Of a stretch of DNA of 64,000 bases, positions 1-7,429 are shown piece after piece (position 1 is the first letter of the stretch; each line of letters opens with the position of its first letter). Where the stretch lies: assembly GCA_009885795.1 (NCBI GenBank), contig VFKA01000003.1, positions 1 to 64,000 of the forward strand, written 5' to 3'. Source of the DNA: Rhodospirillales bacterium. Its GTDB lineage: Bacteria > Pseudomonadota > Alphaproteobacteria > Dongiales > Dongiaceae. Both the position numbers and the translations under genes were made by a program. A model generated the notes under the pieces. That model searched no databases. It saw only the letters and a program-made list of their open reading frames with translations, and had not been told where the DNA came from.

Positions 1-56
1 AGTATGATGTCGATCAACTCGTCCTTGGAAAACCGGGACAGCGCCTCGCGATTCAT
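1..56 (-). CDS. N-terminal fragment of a putative IS66-type transposase (runs off the window)
   Basis: The reverse strand opens with an ATG at 54-56 preceded by GGGG and encodes about 18 residues beginning MNREALSRFSKDELID before the window edge. The pattern of a short leader followed by (L/F)SK-(D/E)-EL-I is how many IS66-family TnpC transposases begin. The assignment rests only on this short stretch and on the GTAA-type end found at 108, so it is tentative. The rest of the gene lies outside the window. Confidence 0.4.
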   Translation of the reverse strand, partial: MNREALSRFSKDELIDII

Positions 57-108
57 CCCCAGCTTGAATCACGTGGCGATTCTCACGTCAACCGGGTTGA
101 GCAATTAC
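1..108. mobile_element. Putative IS66-like element end
   Basis: Read on the minus strand, the bases GTAATTGC at 108-101 could be an element terminus, because IS66-family ends characteristically start GTAA. Reading inward there are about 45 non-coding bases and then the transposase-like start at 56. The DUF4145-like reading frame coming from 554 stops exactly in this GTAA (TAA at 105-107). This fits insertion of an element into that gene. The other end and the target duplication lie outside the window. Confidence 0.35.
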
Positions 109-554
109 GTTATTTTTTGCGCCGCAGCGAGCTTGTCGAGGCGCGTATGGAGCCTGTCGCCCGGCCCGAAGCTTGAATCAAGAACGTGAGTGGCTCTTTC
201 CAGTGTTTTCCGCGCCATGGCGCCTGCGGCGTCCGGCGCATCGATGGCGAGTGCCTTGCGAGCTTGCACGAAAACATCGGCGACGAGGTCTGGGGTGTAG
301 GCTGGAGCTTCGGTCTTGGGCGCGTCCGGCCAAGATTTGCGAATTACTGCGTGTTGCGAGAGATCTCCTTCGTAGTTTGTCGGATCAAAGTTCCGAACGA
401 GGTACATTAGCAGGAGAACTCCTCCGTGGCAGCCAGCGCAGATACCGGCCGACCAGCGCTCCAATTCATGGCGGGGGCTTTTCCAATTATAGAGGATACG
501 GAAGGCCATCTTCTGGCCACCGCAGTGCGGACATGTGAGTAGCAACGTGCCCAT
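105..554 (-). pseudogene. DUF4145-like protein, truncated at its 3' end
   Basis: A 149-residue frame. The N-terminus has a zinc-ribbon-like CPHCGG motif (residues 9-14) and a second CAGC pair near residue 40. The C-terminal half contains the alanine-rich helix with RKTLERA that is typical of DUF4145, a domain found alone or fused to nucleases in defence and restriction loci. Family members normally continue past the point corresponding to AAAQKIT with a WA..IR..GN.AAH helix. Here the frame ends abruptly at the putative insertion-element end. I therefore call it interrupted rather than naturally short. Function is unknown. Confidence 0.55.
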
Positions 555-634
555 TCGCTCTCCATCGGATACGTACTTAGCGCATATGATGATTTCCGAA
601 CCAGCCGGTCAAGCAAGTACGCTAGTCGCCGCGT

Positions 635-943
635 TTAGGCGTGGCGACCCTTCGGGGCCGGCGCCTCGACGAGCGCCGCCACCGCGTCACGATTTTCGAG
701 ATCGCGCATGACGGCATCGACATCGCTCGGCGCCGGGATCGGATCGCCGTGTTCGGCCATGACGTCGATATGGCCGGCCAGGGCCTCGCGCGCAAATTCG
801 AGGGCTTCGGCGAGCGTGCGGCCGGCCATCGCCAGGCCAGGCAGATCGGGGAAGTTGACCCCGTAATCGGTGCCGCGCTCCTTGCGGATGAGCGCGATGT
901 AAGTGGCCACAATCAGATATTCTCTCTCGTAGTCAAGGTTCAT
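635..943 (-). CDS. hicB: HicB-family antitoxin-like protein (orphan)
   Basis: 102 residues. The N-terminal half has the partial RNase-H-like fold typical of HicB: an aromatic YLIVATYIALI strand, then YGVNFPDLPGLAMAGRTLAEALEFAREAL, where the FPDLPG and the A-x(3)-A-helix pattern are the family hallmark. HicB antitoxins neutralise the HicA mRNA interferase and repress their own promoter. No HicA-sized frame with a GxHHxF motif lies next to it on either side, so the cognate toxin has been lost or the protein is a solitary HicB-like regulator. The C-terminal ~30 residues are disordered-looking and carry no evident ribbon-helix-helix or HTH. The ATG at 943 is the only reasonable start. Confidence 0.75.
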   Translation of the reverse strand: MNLDYEREYLIVATYIALIRKERGTDYGVNFPDLPGLAMAGRTLAEALEFAREALAGHIDVMAEHGDPIPAPSDVDAVMRDLENRDAVAALVEAPAPKGRHA

Positions 944-999
944 CGCTCGCCTCCACTACCTCGAAGCACTCTACACCAATTTGGAGGAATTTGAGGCGT

Positions 1000-1161
1000 T
1001 CAAGGCACGTGCCGCCAGGGCGTTCCAGTGCGCAGCCGCCACAAAATGCCGTTGATCGCCGCCCGCCGATCCAGCGGCGGCCGACCCCAATGCCCGTGCT
1101 CGGGCAGCAAGAGTACTGCCGACAGATGCCATTCCTGCTCGCTCAGGTTCCCTTGACTCAA
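1000..1161 (-). pseudogene. IS5-family transposase N-terminal remnant
   Basis: A 53-codon frame starts at a TTG (1159-1161) with a good AAGGAG Shine-Dalgarno six bases upstream and ends at TGA 1000-1002. It encodes the DUF4096-type N-terminus of IS5-group transposases: LSEQEWHLSAVLLLPEH, GRPPLDRRAAINGILWRLRTG and TPWRHVP are the recognisable blocks. The DDE catalytic domain that should follow is missing. It is a decayed insertion-sequence remnant. It is too short to be an obvious open frame and is easily missed because of its TTG start. Confidence 0.8.
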
Positions 1162-1232
1162 GGCTGCCTCCTTCGAATCTACAGCCTTGAATTAATTCCC
1201 GAGTCATGGGCCCACTTTCTTGTCCACAAAGC

Positions 1233-2606
1233 CTAATATAGAGCGATTGTCGCTCCGAAATTCTTCGGCGCAACAGTTAGTTCTGGCGACATTCGCGTCC
1301 TATGCGTAACTGCTATGGATTCTGTGGGTACTCTCCATGGAGAAATAATATTAAAGATCCCATTGACCGAAGTCCTTATATAAGACGCATCCCAAAAGAG
1401 ATCGCCAAGCAATTTCAGTACGGCTCCCAACGAGTGTCGAGTTCTCCCACTGGGCACGATGTGATCCAATCGGAGTCCTGTCAATTCAGGGCTGGTAGAA
1501 CGGGCGCCCGCAACGATCACCAGTTTATCGCAATATTTCTTTGCCGCTTCTTTCAGACGGCTATCTAACTGCGCACGCATATCGTCATCTCTTTCATTCT
1601 GCGACTGACTCTCCCATCGAAGGAGCGCTTCGAAATAATCGCTGCCTGCGTGTGAACGTACGTCGAGGAGGTCCGTCGGATTCATGCTTAGTAGTACGGA
1701 GAATGCTGGCACGGTTAAATTTAGTGTTAGTTGTTGAACCTGTGATTCATCGTCATCACCGGTGGCAAATCCGGTTATGAGATTTTGACCGATAGCAGCG
1801 GCTAATCCATCAAACCTCGGAAAACTCGGGGAGCATCCGAACGCGTTCGCGTGATTACTATAATAACACATACATACCCAACGAAAAAACGTTTCCAGAG
1901 CGGTCGCGTTCATCTGCGGATCGTTTGAGGCAAAGCGTATAAGATCCCCAATGTCATCGATGCGGTCGCAACGAAATCCAATATCCGCTGCAACTGCATT
2001 CATAATTGCTCCGCGGCGGATTCCTTGGCCCGCGACAATGCACGTTCGTTCCAATGCAGCAGGAATGCATTCGGTTCGCCATTTTTTGGTGTCGTACCAA
2101 ATCTTGTTCAATACGTCTTGGCTCAAGCCGGCCACTTCCATCGTGGTCGGGGGCATGTCAGGTGTCACCAGCAAGCGGTAGAGGTCATGCTGGAAGCCTA
2201 ATCCCAAATCGCCGGGCCACACTTTATACTTGAAATCTACTGCTCGATCCGCTGCCACTTCTAGCGCCAAGGCAACTTCTTCAGCGGTGTCCTTGCGCAC
2301 CCCCTGTATATCAGTCGTTTGTATTTCTTTCCGTGCGTTGAGAAATCCTATCTCCGTGCTCTGTCTGAAGGCTGGTATCACATGTCCTTTTTCGATGCAG
2401 GTGGCAAGGAATGAATGGCTACCCCCATCATTTAGGACATGTTTTGCAATCTGCTTGGAGATGAAAAAATAGATATCCGGAATAAGCAACTTTTCTCGGC
2501 AAAAAAGTACGCGATAAATCATGCTTTTGACAAAGCCAGCAGGGGTATTCGTTAGCGCTTCCATTTGACGGTCAGCGATTGATAGATAGGTCGGCGGAAC
2601 AAGCAT
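1233..2606 (-). CDS. Hypothetical protein of unknown function (lower G+C)
   Basis: 457 residues that I do not recognise. The start MLVPPTYLSIADRQMEAL (ATG at 2606) is plausible. The protein has no signal peptide or clear membrane segment. It is rich in mixed alpha-helical sequence, with a patch of aromatic and Cys residues (FRWVCMCYYSNHANAFGC) near the middle and a basic LDHIVPSGRTRHSLG segment in the last quarter. That segment could be read as a weak HNH-like DHIVP motif, but the second and third metal ligands are not clear. Base composition is distinctly more A+T-rich than the neighbouring metabolic genes. Together with the IS remnants on its upstream-coordinate side, this suggests horizontal acquisition. 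Confidence 0.6.
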   Translation of the reverse strand: MLVPPTYLSIADRQMEALTNTPAGFVKSMIYRVLFCREKLLIPDIYFFISKQIAKHVLNDGGSHSFLATCIEKGHVIPAFRQSTEIGFLNARKEIQTTDIQGVRKDTAEEVALALEVAADRAVDFKYKVWPGDLGLGFQHDLYRLLVTPDMPPTTMEVAGLSQDVLNKIWYDTKKWRTECIPAALERTCIVAGQGIRRGAIMNAVAADIGFRCDRIDDIGDLIRFASNDPQMNATALETFFRWVCMCYYSNHANAFGCSPSFPRFDGLAAAIGQNLITGFATGDDDESQVQQLTLNLTVPAFSVLLSMNPTDLLDVRSHAGSDYFEALLRWESQSQNERDDDMRAQLDSRLKEAAKKYCDKLVIVAGARSTSPELTGLRLDHIVPSGRTRHSLGAVLKLLGDLFWDASYIRTSVNGIFNIISPWRVPTESIAVTHRTRMSPELTVAPKNFGATIALY

Positions 2607-2879
2607 CGGGTTACCTTTGCTATGACCACGTGGCGGCGTCTACGTGCCTGCATAAATAGTTTACAATGAGCGTCTTTGTAGATGCTACGGGGAACCTTGT
2701 GCGATAATTCCTTGGGCGTACTCTCGCCGGACCACCATGGTGGCTTGGAGTTAAACTGTGCCACCGCCAAAACCGAAACTTCTGAGACAGAGGTGGCCTC
2801 GTTTGGTTGGACAGGGAATCCGATTTGATAGGTGGAGCCTTGCGATGACGGGTGAAGCGATACGGGAAATCCCCGTCCC
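2607..2879. other. Intergenic region without a supported gene
   Basis: 273 bases between the unknown gene and the AraC regulator. Frames on both strands are short and show no family motifs or good ribosome-binding sites. There is a 12-base perfect palindrome CCACCATGGTGG at 2732-2743. Composition changes from A+T-rich to G+C-rich across it, so it marks the edge of the accessory segment. Confidence 0.5.
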
Positions 2880-3956
2880 TCACCCCTCGCCGATCTTGCG
2901 CCTCCAGGCGCGGGGCGAGGCGCCGGTCCAGCGCCGGAAGGCGCGGCTGAATGCGCTCAACTCCGAATAGCCCAGAAGGAACGCGATCTCCGAGAACGGC
3001 AAGTGCCGCTGTTTCACGTAAAGGAGCGCCAGGTCCTGGCGCGTACCCTCGACGAGGTCCTTGTAGGCGAGGCCGTCGCGGGCCAGCTGGCGCTGAACGG
3101 TGTTGGGCGAGAGGCGGACGGCCTCGGCCACCTCGTCGAGCGCCGGATAGCCTTGCGCGAGGCGCGTGCGGATCGCGTGTCGCAGGCGCTCGCTCAAGCC
3201 GTCGCGCCCGCGCGGACGATGCCCTAGATTCTCGAGGCAGGTCTCCATCATGGCGAAAAGCCGCGGATCGCGTCCCGGCATCGCGCGGGCCAGGATCTCG
3301 GGCCTGAACAGCAGCGCGTTCGTCCCTTGCGCGAAATAGACCGGCGCCGAGAACGCAGCTTCATGCTCCTTGTGGTCCGGCGGTTTCGGGTGCTCGAAAT
3401 GCACTTCCTCCGGCGACCAGCCGGCGCCGCAAGCCTCGCGCATCACGTTCAGGAACATGCCAAGGGAGAGTTCGGCGTCCTGCCGGCGCTGGAGAATGCC
3501 GGGCGCGACGATCTGGTAGGCGAGCCTCGCCAAGCCATCCTCGCCTTGGCCCAGGCGCATGGAAGACGATTCCTGATGGTAGGGCAGCAATCGGACCAGC
3601 GCTTCGAGCGCCGAGCCCAAGGTGGGCGAGGAGAGCGCGGCGTAGCCCCATAGCCCGAGGTCGCGCGGCTGGAACTGGTTGCCGAACCAGAGCCCAAAGT
3701 TGTCGTGCCCGGTCTGGCGCGAGGCCTCCTCGAAGAGGTCGCAATAGGCGCCAAGCTCGATCCGCGACGTCGCCGTGCCGGCCATGTCGGGAGCGATCCC
3801 GGCGCGCCCAAATATGCGATCGACATCGCCGTTTAACTTATTGATAAAATTGGCAATACCCGTGGCAGCCGAGGCCAGGACCCCGGGCACGTCGCCACCG
3901 TTTGGCGCGCCTTGCCGCGCCGCCGCGATCCCCTCGTCAACCAAGGTTGCTGCCAT
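2880..3956 (-). CDS. AraC-family transcriptional regulator
   Basis: 358 residues. The N-terminal two thirds match the Arabinose_bd-type ligand/dimerisation domain used by OruR/ArgR-like AraC regulators (GLWGYAALSSPTLGSALEALVRLLPYH and the following strands). The C-terminal ~100 residues form the double helix-turn-helix: PALDEVAEAVRLSPNTVQRQLARDG, then FSEIAFLLGYSELSAFSRAFRRWTG-SPRAWR. It is transcribed divergently from the microcompartment operon, with 135 bases between the two starts. It is therefore the natural candidate for its substrate-responsive activator. That assignment is inferred from position only. Confidence 0.88.
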   Translation of the reverse strand: MAATLVDEGIAAARQGAPNGGDVPGVLASAATGIANFINKLNGDVDRIFGRAGIAPDMAGTATSRIELGAYCDLFEEASRQTGHDNFGLWFGNQFQPRDLGLWGYAALSSPTLGSALEALVRLLPYHQESSSMRLGQGEDGLARLAYQIVAPGILQRRQDAELSLGMFLNVMREACGAGWSPEEVHFEHPKPPDHKEHEAAFSAPVYFAQGTNALLFRPEILARAMPGRDPRLFAMMETCLENLGHRPRGRDGLSERLRHAIRTRLAQGYPALDEVAEAVRLSPNTVQRQLARDGLAYKDLVEGTRQDLALLYVKQRHLPFSEIAFLLGYSELSAFSRAFRRWTGASPRAWRRKIGEG

Positions 3957-4091
3957 CTCTCCCGGCGCTTTCCCTGCTCGGATAGTCGCATGGGCGCCCT
4001 CTACGGATCAATAAGGCGATGACCGGGGGTCAACAACCGGTCCTCCACGGTCAAGCCGGCGGGTGCGTTAGCCTTCAATCTGGGACAGTAG

Positions 4092-5735
4092 GTGGAAAAG
4101 GAACCCGAACGAGTGTCCGCCATGGCCGATCCCGTTACCGCGCCCCCGTCGCCGGAGCCAGAGGCGCCCTTAAGCCATTTCCGCGTCGCCCAGATGGTCG
4201 AGAAGGCGCGCTGGGCGGCCGGCGCCTATGCATCGTTCGGGCGCGAGGAGGTCTTGCTCATCGCCAAGGCGGCGGCCGAGGCCGGAGCGGCCGAGGCGCG
4301 GCGCTACGCGGAATGGGCGGTGAAGGAAACCGGGTTCGGCAACGCCGACCACAAGGAAATCAAGAACAAGCTGTTCAGCACCGGGCTCTACGAATTCTAC
4401 AAGAACCACGACTTCACCAGCGTGCGCGTGGACGACGAGCGGCGCATGGTCGAAATCCCCCGGCCCGCCGGCGTGGTCTTCGCGCTCACCCCGTCCACCA
4501 ATCCGGTCTGCTCGGTCTTCTACAAGATCCTGCTTTGCCTCTTCACCCGCAACGCCATCGTCATCAGCCCGCACCCCATGGCCAAGGCCTGCTGCGCCGA
4601 CGCCGCGCGCGTCATGGCCAAGGCCGCCGAGGCGGCGGGCGCGCCCGATGGCATCGTCCAGGTGATCGACGAGCCTTCCATTCCCATCATCGACGCCATC
4701 ATGAAGTCGGACCGCATCAACGTGATCCTGGCGACCGGCGGCTCGCCGATGGTCCGCGCCGCTTACAGTTCCGGCAATCCGGCCTTGGGCGTGGGACCCG
4801 GCAACTGCCCGGCCTATGTCGACGACACGGCCGACGTCGCCAAGGCGGCGAAGGACATCGCCGACAGCAAGGCCTTCGACAACAGCGTGCTCTGCACCAA
4901 CGAATCCGCGATCGTCGTCCACGCGGACGTGGCCGAGCGGCTTGCTTCCGAGTTGAAGCGCCAGGGATGCCACATGCTCTCGCCCGAGGAGCGCGACAGG
5001 TTGGCCGGCATCCTGTTCCCGGGGAACCGGTTCAATATTTCGCTGCTCGGCCGTTCGGCCGAGACCGTCGCGGCGGCCGCGCAGTTTCGGGTGCCGCGCG
5101 GCACGCGCGTGCTGCTGGCTCCGTTGGAGCGGGTCGGCGACGACTATGCGCTGAGCCGGGAAAAGCTCTGCCCGGTACTGGGCTTCCACGTGGTCCCCAG
5201 CCGCGAGGCGGCGATGACCGCTTGCCGCGCCATGACCAGGCGCCAGGGCGCCGGCCATTCGGCGGCGATCCATGCCACCGACGCCTCGATCATCCTGCGC
5301 TTCGGCGCCGAGTTGAACGTGCTGCGGATCGCCGTCAATGCCGGCTGTTCGACCGGCGCCTCCGGCTTCGACACGCACCTGGCGCCGACCATGACCGTCG
5401 GCACCGGGTTCTTCGGCCGCTCCTCGGTCGGCGAGAACGTCGGCCCGCAACATTTGGTGCAATGGGTCAGGATCGCCGGCAACAAGGCGCCGGGCGTGGC
5501 CTTTCCGGATTTCGGCGCGGCGCGCTTGGCCGCCCCGCCTATCCGGCCGCGGCCGCCGCATGGCGACCTCGACTACTCCTTCGACTGGGCCGGCGGGCGG
5601 CCCTCGGATGGCGGCCCGGCGGCGCCCGCCGATGACGATTCCGAGGCTCTTGGCGGCGACGATGTCCGCGCCGAGATCCGCCGGCTCATCCTCGAGGAGT
5701 TGCGCGCCATCCAGAATCAAATGCCGCGCCGATAG
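4092..5735 (+). CDS. CoA-acylating aldehyde dehydrogenase, microcompartment cargo
   Basis: 547 residues from a GTG at 4092; an ATG at 4122 (537 residues) is an equally possible start. It belongs to the CoA-acylating branch of the ALDH superfamily (EutE/PduP/SauS type), which converts an aldehyde plus CoA and NAD to acyl-CoA. Visible features are PAGVVFALTPSTNP near residue 125, the PALGVGPGNCP loop near 230 and the catalytic cysteine in NSVLCTNE at about residue 268. After the catalytic core there is a Pro/Gly/Asp-rich linker and a C-terminal amphipathic helix (VRAEIRRLILEELRAIQNQ), the form taken by BMC encapsulation peptides. It is the first gene of the shell-protein operon, six bases before the BMC-T gene. 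The aldehyde substrate (propanal or acetaldehyde) cannot be read from the sequence. Confidence 0.87.
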   Translation: MEKEPERVSAMADPVTAPPSPEPEAPLSHFRVAQMVEKARWAAGAYASFGREEVLLIAKAAAEAGAAEARRYAEWAVKETGFGNADHKEIKNKLFSTGLYEFYKNHDFTSVRVDDERRMVEIPRPAGVVFALTPSTNPVCSVFYKILLCLFTRNAIVISPHPMAKACCADAARVMAKAAEAAGAPDGIVQVIDEPSIPIIDAIMKSDRINVILATGGSPMVRAAYSSGNPALGVGPGNCPAYVDDTADVAKAAKDIADSKAFDNSVLCTNESAIVVHADVAERLASELKRQGCHMLSPEERDRLAGILFPGNRFNISLLGRSAETVAAAAQFRVPRGTRVLLAPLERVGDDYALSREKLCPVLGFHVVPSREAAMTACRAMTRRQGAGHSAAIHATDASIILRFGAELNVLRIAVNAGCSTGASGFDTHLAPTMTVGTGFFGRSSVGENVGPQHLVQWVRIAGNKAPGVAFPDFGAARLAAPPIRPRPPHGDLDYSFDWAGGRPSDGGPAAPADDDSEALGGDDVRAEIRRLILEELRAIQNQMPRR

Positions 5736-5740
5736 TCGCC

Positions 5741-6346
5741 ATGGCCACCATCCGCTCCTACATCTTCATCGATCAATTGCAGCCTAGGACCATGTGCTAT
5801 CTCGGTACCTTCGCGCGCGGCTTCCTGCCGCGCTCCAACATGGCGGCGCTGGTGATCGAGGTGTCGCCCGGATTGGAGATCGAGAACATCGCCGATATCG
5901 CGGTGAAGAACGTCGACGTGAAGCCGGGCCTGCTCGTTGTCGAACGGCAATACGGCTATCTGGAGCTTCACTCGCATTCGACCTCCTCGGTGAAGGCGGC
6001 GGGCGAAGCGGTGCTGGATTATCTCGGCGCCAGCGAGGGCGACGCCATGAAACCCGAGGTGCTGGCGTCCAGGATCGTGAAGCGGGTCGACGACTATCAC
6101 GCCTTCCTGATCAACCGGAACAAGTCCGGCTCGATGATCCTGGCGGGCGAATCGCTGTTCGTGCTCGAGATGCAGCCCGCGGCCTATGCCATCCTCGCCG
6201 CCAACGAGGCGGAGAAGTCGGCCGACATCAAGGTCGTCGACTACCGCATGATGGGTGCCACGGGCCGCGTCTATCTGTCGGGCGAGGAAAGCAGCGTGCG
6301 CGCCGCCGCGCATGCGGCCGAGCGATCCTTGAGCGCGAGGCATTGA
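5741..6346 (+). CDS. Tandem-domain BMC shell protein (BMC-T type)
   Basis: 201 residues made of two BMC (pfam00936-type) domains in tandem, roughly residues 1-100 and 105-200. Trimers of such proteins form pseudohexameric facets of the microcompartment shell. Each half shows the family strand and helix pattern, for example SNMAALVIEVSPGLEIENIADIA and PGLLVVERQYGYLELHS in the first, and SMILAGESLFVLEMQPAAYAILAANEAEK followed by YRMMGATGRVYLSGEES in the second. It is clearly paralogous to the gene at 7430: the NRN, SMIL-GESL, AANEAEK and MGA/IGASGR blocks match. It sits between the aldehyde dehydrogenase and a small cargo-like gene. Confidence 0.88.
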   Translation: MATIRSYIFIDQLQPRTMCYLGTFARGFLPRSNMAALVIEVSPGLEIENIADIAVKNVDVKPGLLVVERQYGYLELHSHSTSSVKAAGEAVLDYLGASEGDAMKPEVLASRIVKRVDDYHAFLINRNKSGSMILAGESLFVLEMQPAAYAILAANEAEKSADIKVVDYRMMGATGRVYLSGEESSVRAAAHAAERSLSARH

Positions 6347-6348
6347 GC

Positions 6349-6822
6349 ATGGGCGAGCGCATGAGCCGGGACGAATTGCGCACCCTCGTCCGCGCCACCT
6401 TGCGCGAGGCGCTCGGTCAGGGCGCCGCCGAGGCACCCAAGCCAACCGCTCCGGCGAAGACGACCAGCTTCGCCGAACGGCTCAGGGCCGATAAACCCAT
6501 CGACATCGCCATCGCCAACGACGGCGATCTCGCGCGTTTCGCCCGCGACGTGGCCGAGGCCGCGTCGGATGCCGATCTGAAGGCCGTCCTTCTCTCGGGC
6601 AAGGCGCGGTTTCAACTATCGGGCGCGAAGCCGGCGGCGGCGCCTTCTCCCCCGCGCTCCGGCGCCTTCCATTGGGACAAGGGCGTCTTGAGCGAGGCGA
6701 AGGTGACGGAGATCGCCAGGAAGCATGTGCGCATCGTGCTCGGGCCGGGCGCGGTGATGACGCCGCTCGCCCGGGACCGCGCGCGCGAAGTCAAAATCGA
6801 ACTTGTGAGGCAGAAATCATGA
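6349..6822 (+). CDS. Small BMC-operon protein with N-terminal encapsulation-like helix
   Basis: 157 residues from the ATG at 6349, two bases after the preceding stop. Residues 5-20 (MSRDELRTLVRATLRE) form a short amphipathic helix. An Ala/Pro/Lys linker to about residue 40 follows, then a compact domain of about 115 residues ending in GAVMTPLARDRAREVKIEL. A helix plus flexible linker at a terminus is how cargo is targeted into microcompartments. The C-terminal TPLARDRARE tail is of a type seen in several BMC-associated proteins, but I cannot assign a family or activity. It overlaps the BMC-P gene by ATGA, so the two are translationally coupled. It is the least understood gene of this operon. 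Confidence 0.72.
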   Translation: MGERMSRDELRTLVRATLREALGQGAAEAPKPTAPAKTTSFAERLRADKPIDIAIANDGDLARFARDVAEAASDADLKAVLLSGKARFQLSGAKPAAAPSPPRSGAFHWDKGVLSEAKVTEIARKHVRIVLGPGAVMTPLARDRAREVKIELVRQKS

Positions 6823-7094
6823 AAACCGGAATTGTCGTGGGACAGGTCTGGGCGACCAAGCGGCTCGACGAATTGCCGGGCGGCGCCCTGCTGGAAATCG
6901 CCATGGAGACCGAGGAGGGCCTGGGCGAACGGGTGGTCGCCTTCGATTCCTTGGGCGCCGGCAATGGCGAGCGCGTGCTGGTGACCCAAGGCTCGGTCGC
7001 CAAGGGCTGGTTCAAGGATAGCAAGGCCGTCGTCGATGCCCTGGTCATCGGCATCCTCGACCAGCCGCGCACACCCGTGAAGCGCAAATCGTAA
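6819..7094 (+). CDS. BMC-P vertex protein (EutN/CcmL family)
   Basis: 91 residues. The sequence [30 protein letters not shown], followed by [22 protein letters not shown] and [10 protein letters not shown], is diagnostic of the EutN/CcmL family (pfam03319). Its members form pentamers that cap the twelve vertices of the icosahedral shell. Family length is typically 85-100, so the protein is complete. The start ATG overlaps the stop of the preceding gene (ATGA at 6819-6822). Its presence shows that a closed compartment, not only flat shell sheets, can be built from this locus. Confidence 0.93.
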   Translation: MKTGIVVGQVWATKRLDELPGGALLEIAMETEEGLGERVVAFDSLGAGNGERVLVTQGSVAKGWFKDSKAVVDALVIGILDQPRTPVKRKS

Positions 7095-7116
7095 CCCCAT
7101 AACCAAGGAGGACACT

Positions 7117-7392
7117 ATGTCTAACGCTATCGGATTCGTCGAAACCAAGGGCTACGTCGCGGCCTTCGCCGCCGCCGACGCCATGGTGAAGGCCGCCAAC
7201 GTCACCATCATCGGCCGCGAACAGGTCGGCGCCGGCCTGGTGACGGTGTTGGTGCAGGGCGACGTGGGCGCGGTGAAGGCCGCGACCGAAGCGGGTTCCG
7301 AGGCGGCCAGCCAAGTCGGCACGGTCGTATCGGTGCACGTCATCCCCCGCCCGCACCCCGAGGTCGTTAAGCAGTTCGGCACCGGCAAGTAG
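7117..7392 (+). CDS. BMC-H hexameric shell protein
   Basis: 91 residues, a single BMC domain of the PduA/CcmK type that forms the hexagonal tiles of the shell. Hallmarks are [28 protein letters not shown] at the N-terminus, [26 protein letters not shown] in the centre and [14 protein letters not shown] at the end. The pore loop and the short polar C-terminus are normal for the family. It has the strongest ribosome-binding site of the operon (AAGGAGG, 5-8 bases before the ATG). That fits the high copy number needed for a major shell protein. Confidence 0.95.
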   Translation: MSNAIGFVETKGYVAAFAAADAMVKAANVTIIGREQVGAGLVTVLVQGDVGAVKAATEAGSEAASQVGTVVSVHVIPRPHPEVVKQFGTGK

Positions 7393-7429
7393 CCCGGCGC
7401 CGCATCGGTTTCGGGCGAGGGCCGGTCCG

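Noticed and set aside
1233-2606. HNH nuclease call for the unknown protein
   Set aside because: Only an isolated DHIVPSGR segment is seen; the remaining metal-binding residues are not recognisable.
2732-2743. Perfect palindrome CCACCATGGTGG as an operator
   Set aside because: Short, G+C-rich, in the middle of an intergenic segment with no second copy and no associated regulator. Chance occurrence is likely.
4019-5635. 538-codon plus-strand frame overlapping the aldehyde dehydrogenase
   Set aside because: Arg/Gly-rich shadow frame in high-G+C DNA. The real gene is in the frame 4092-5735 with clear ALDH motifs.
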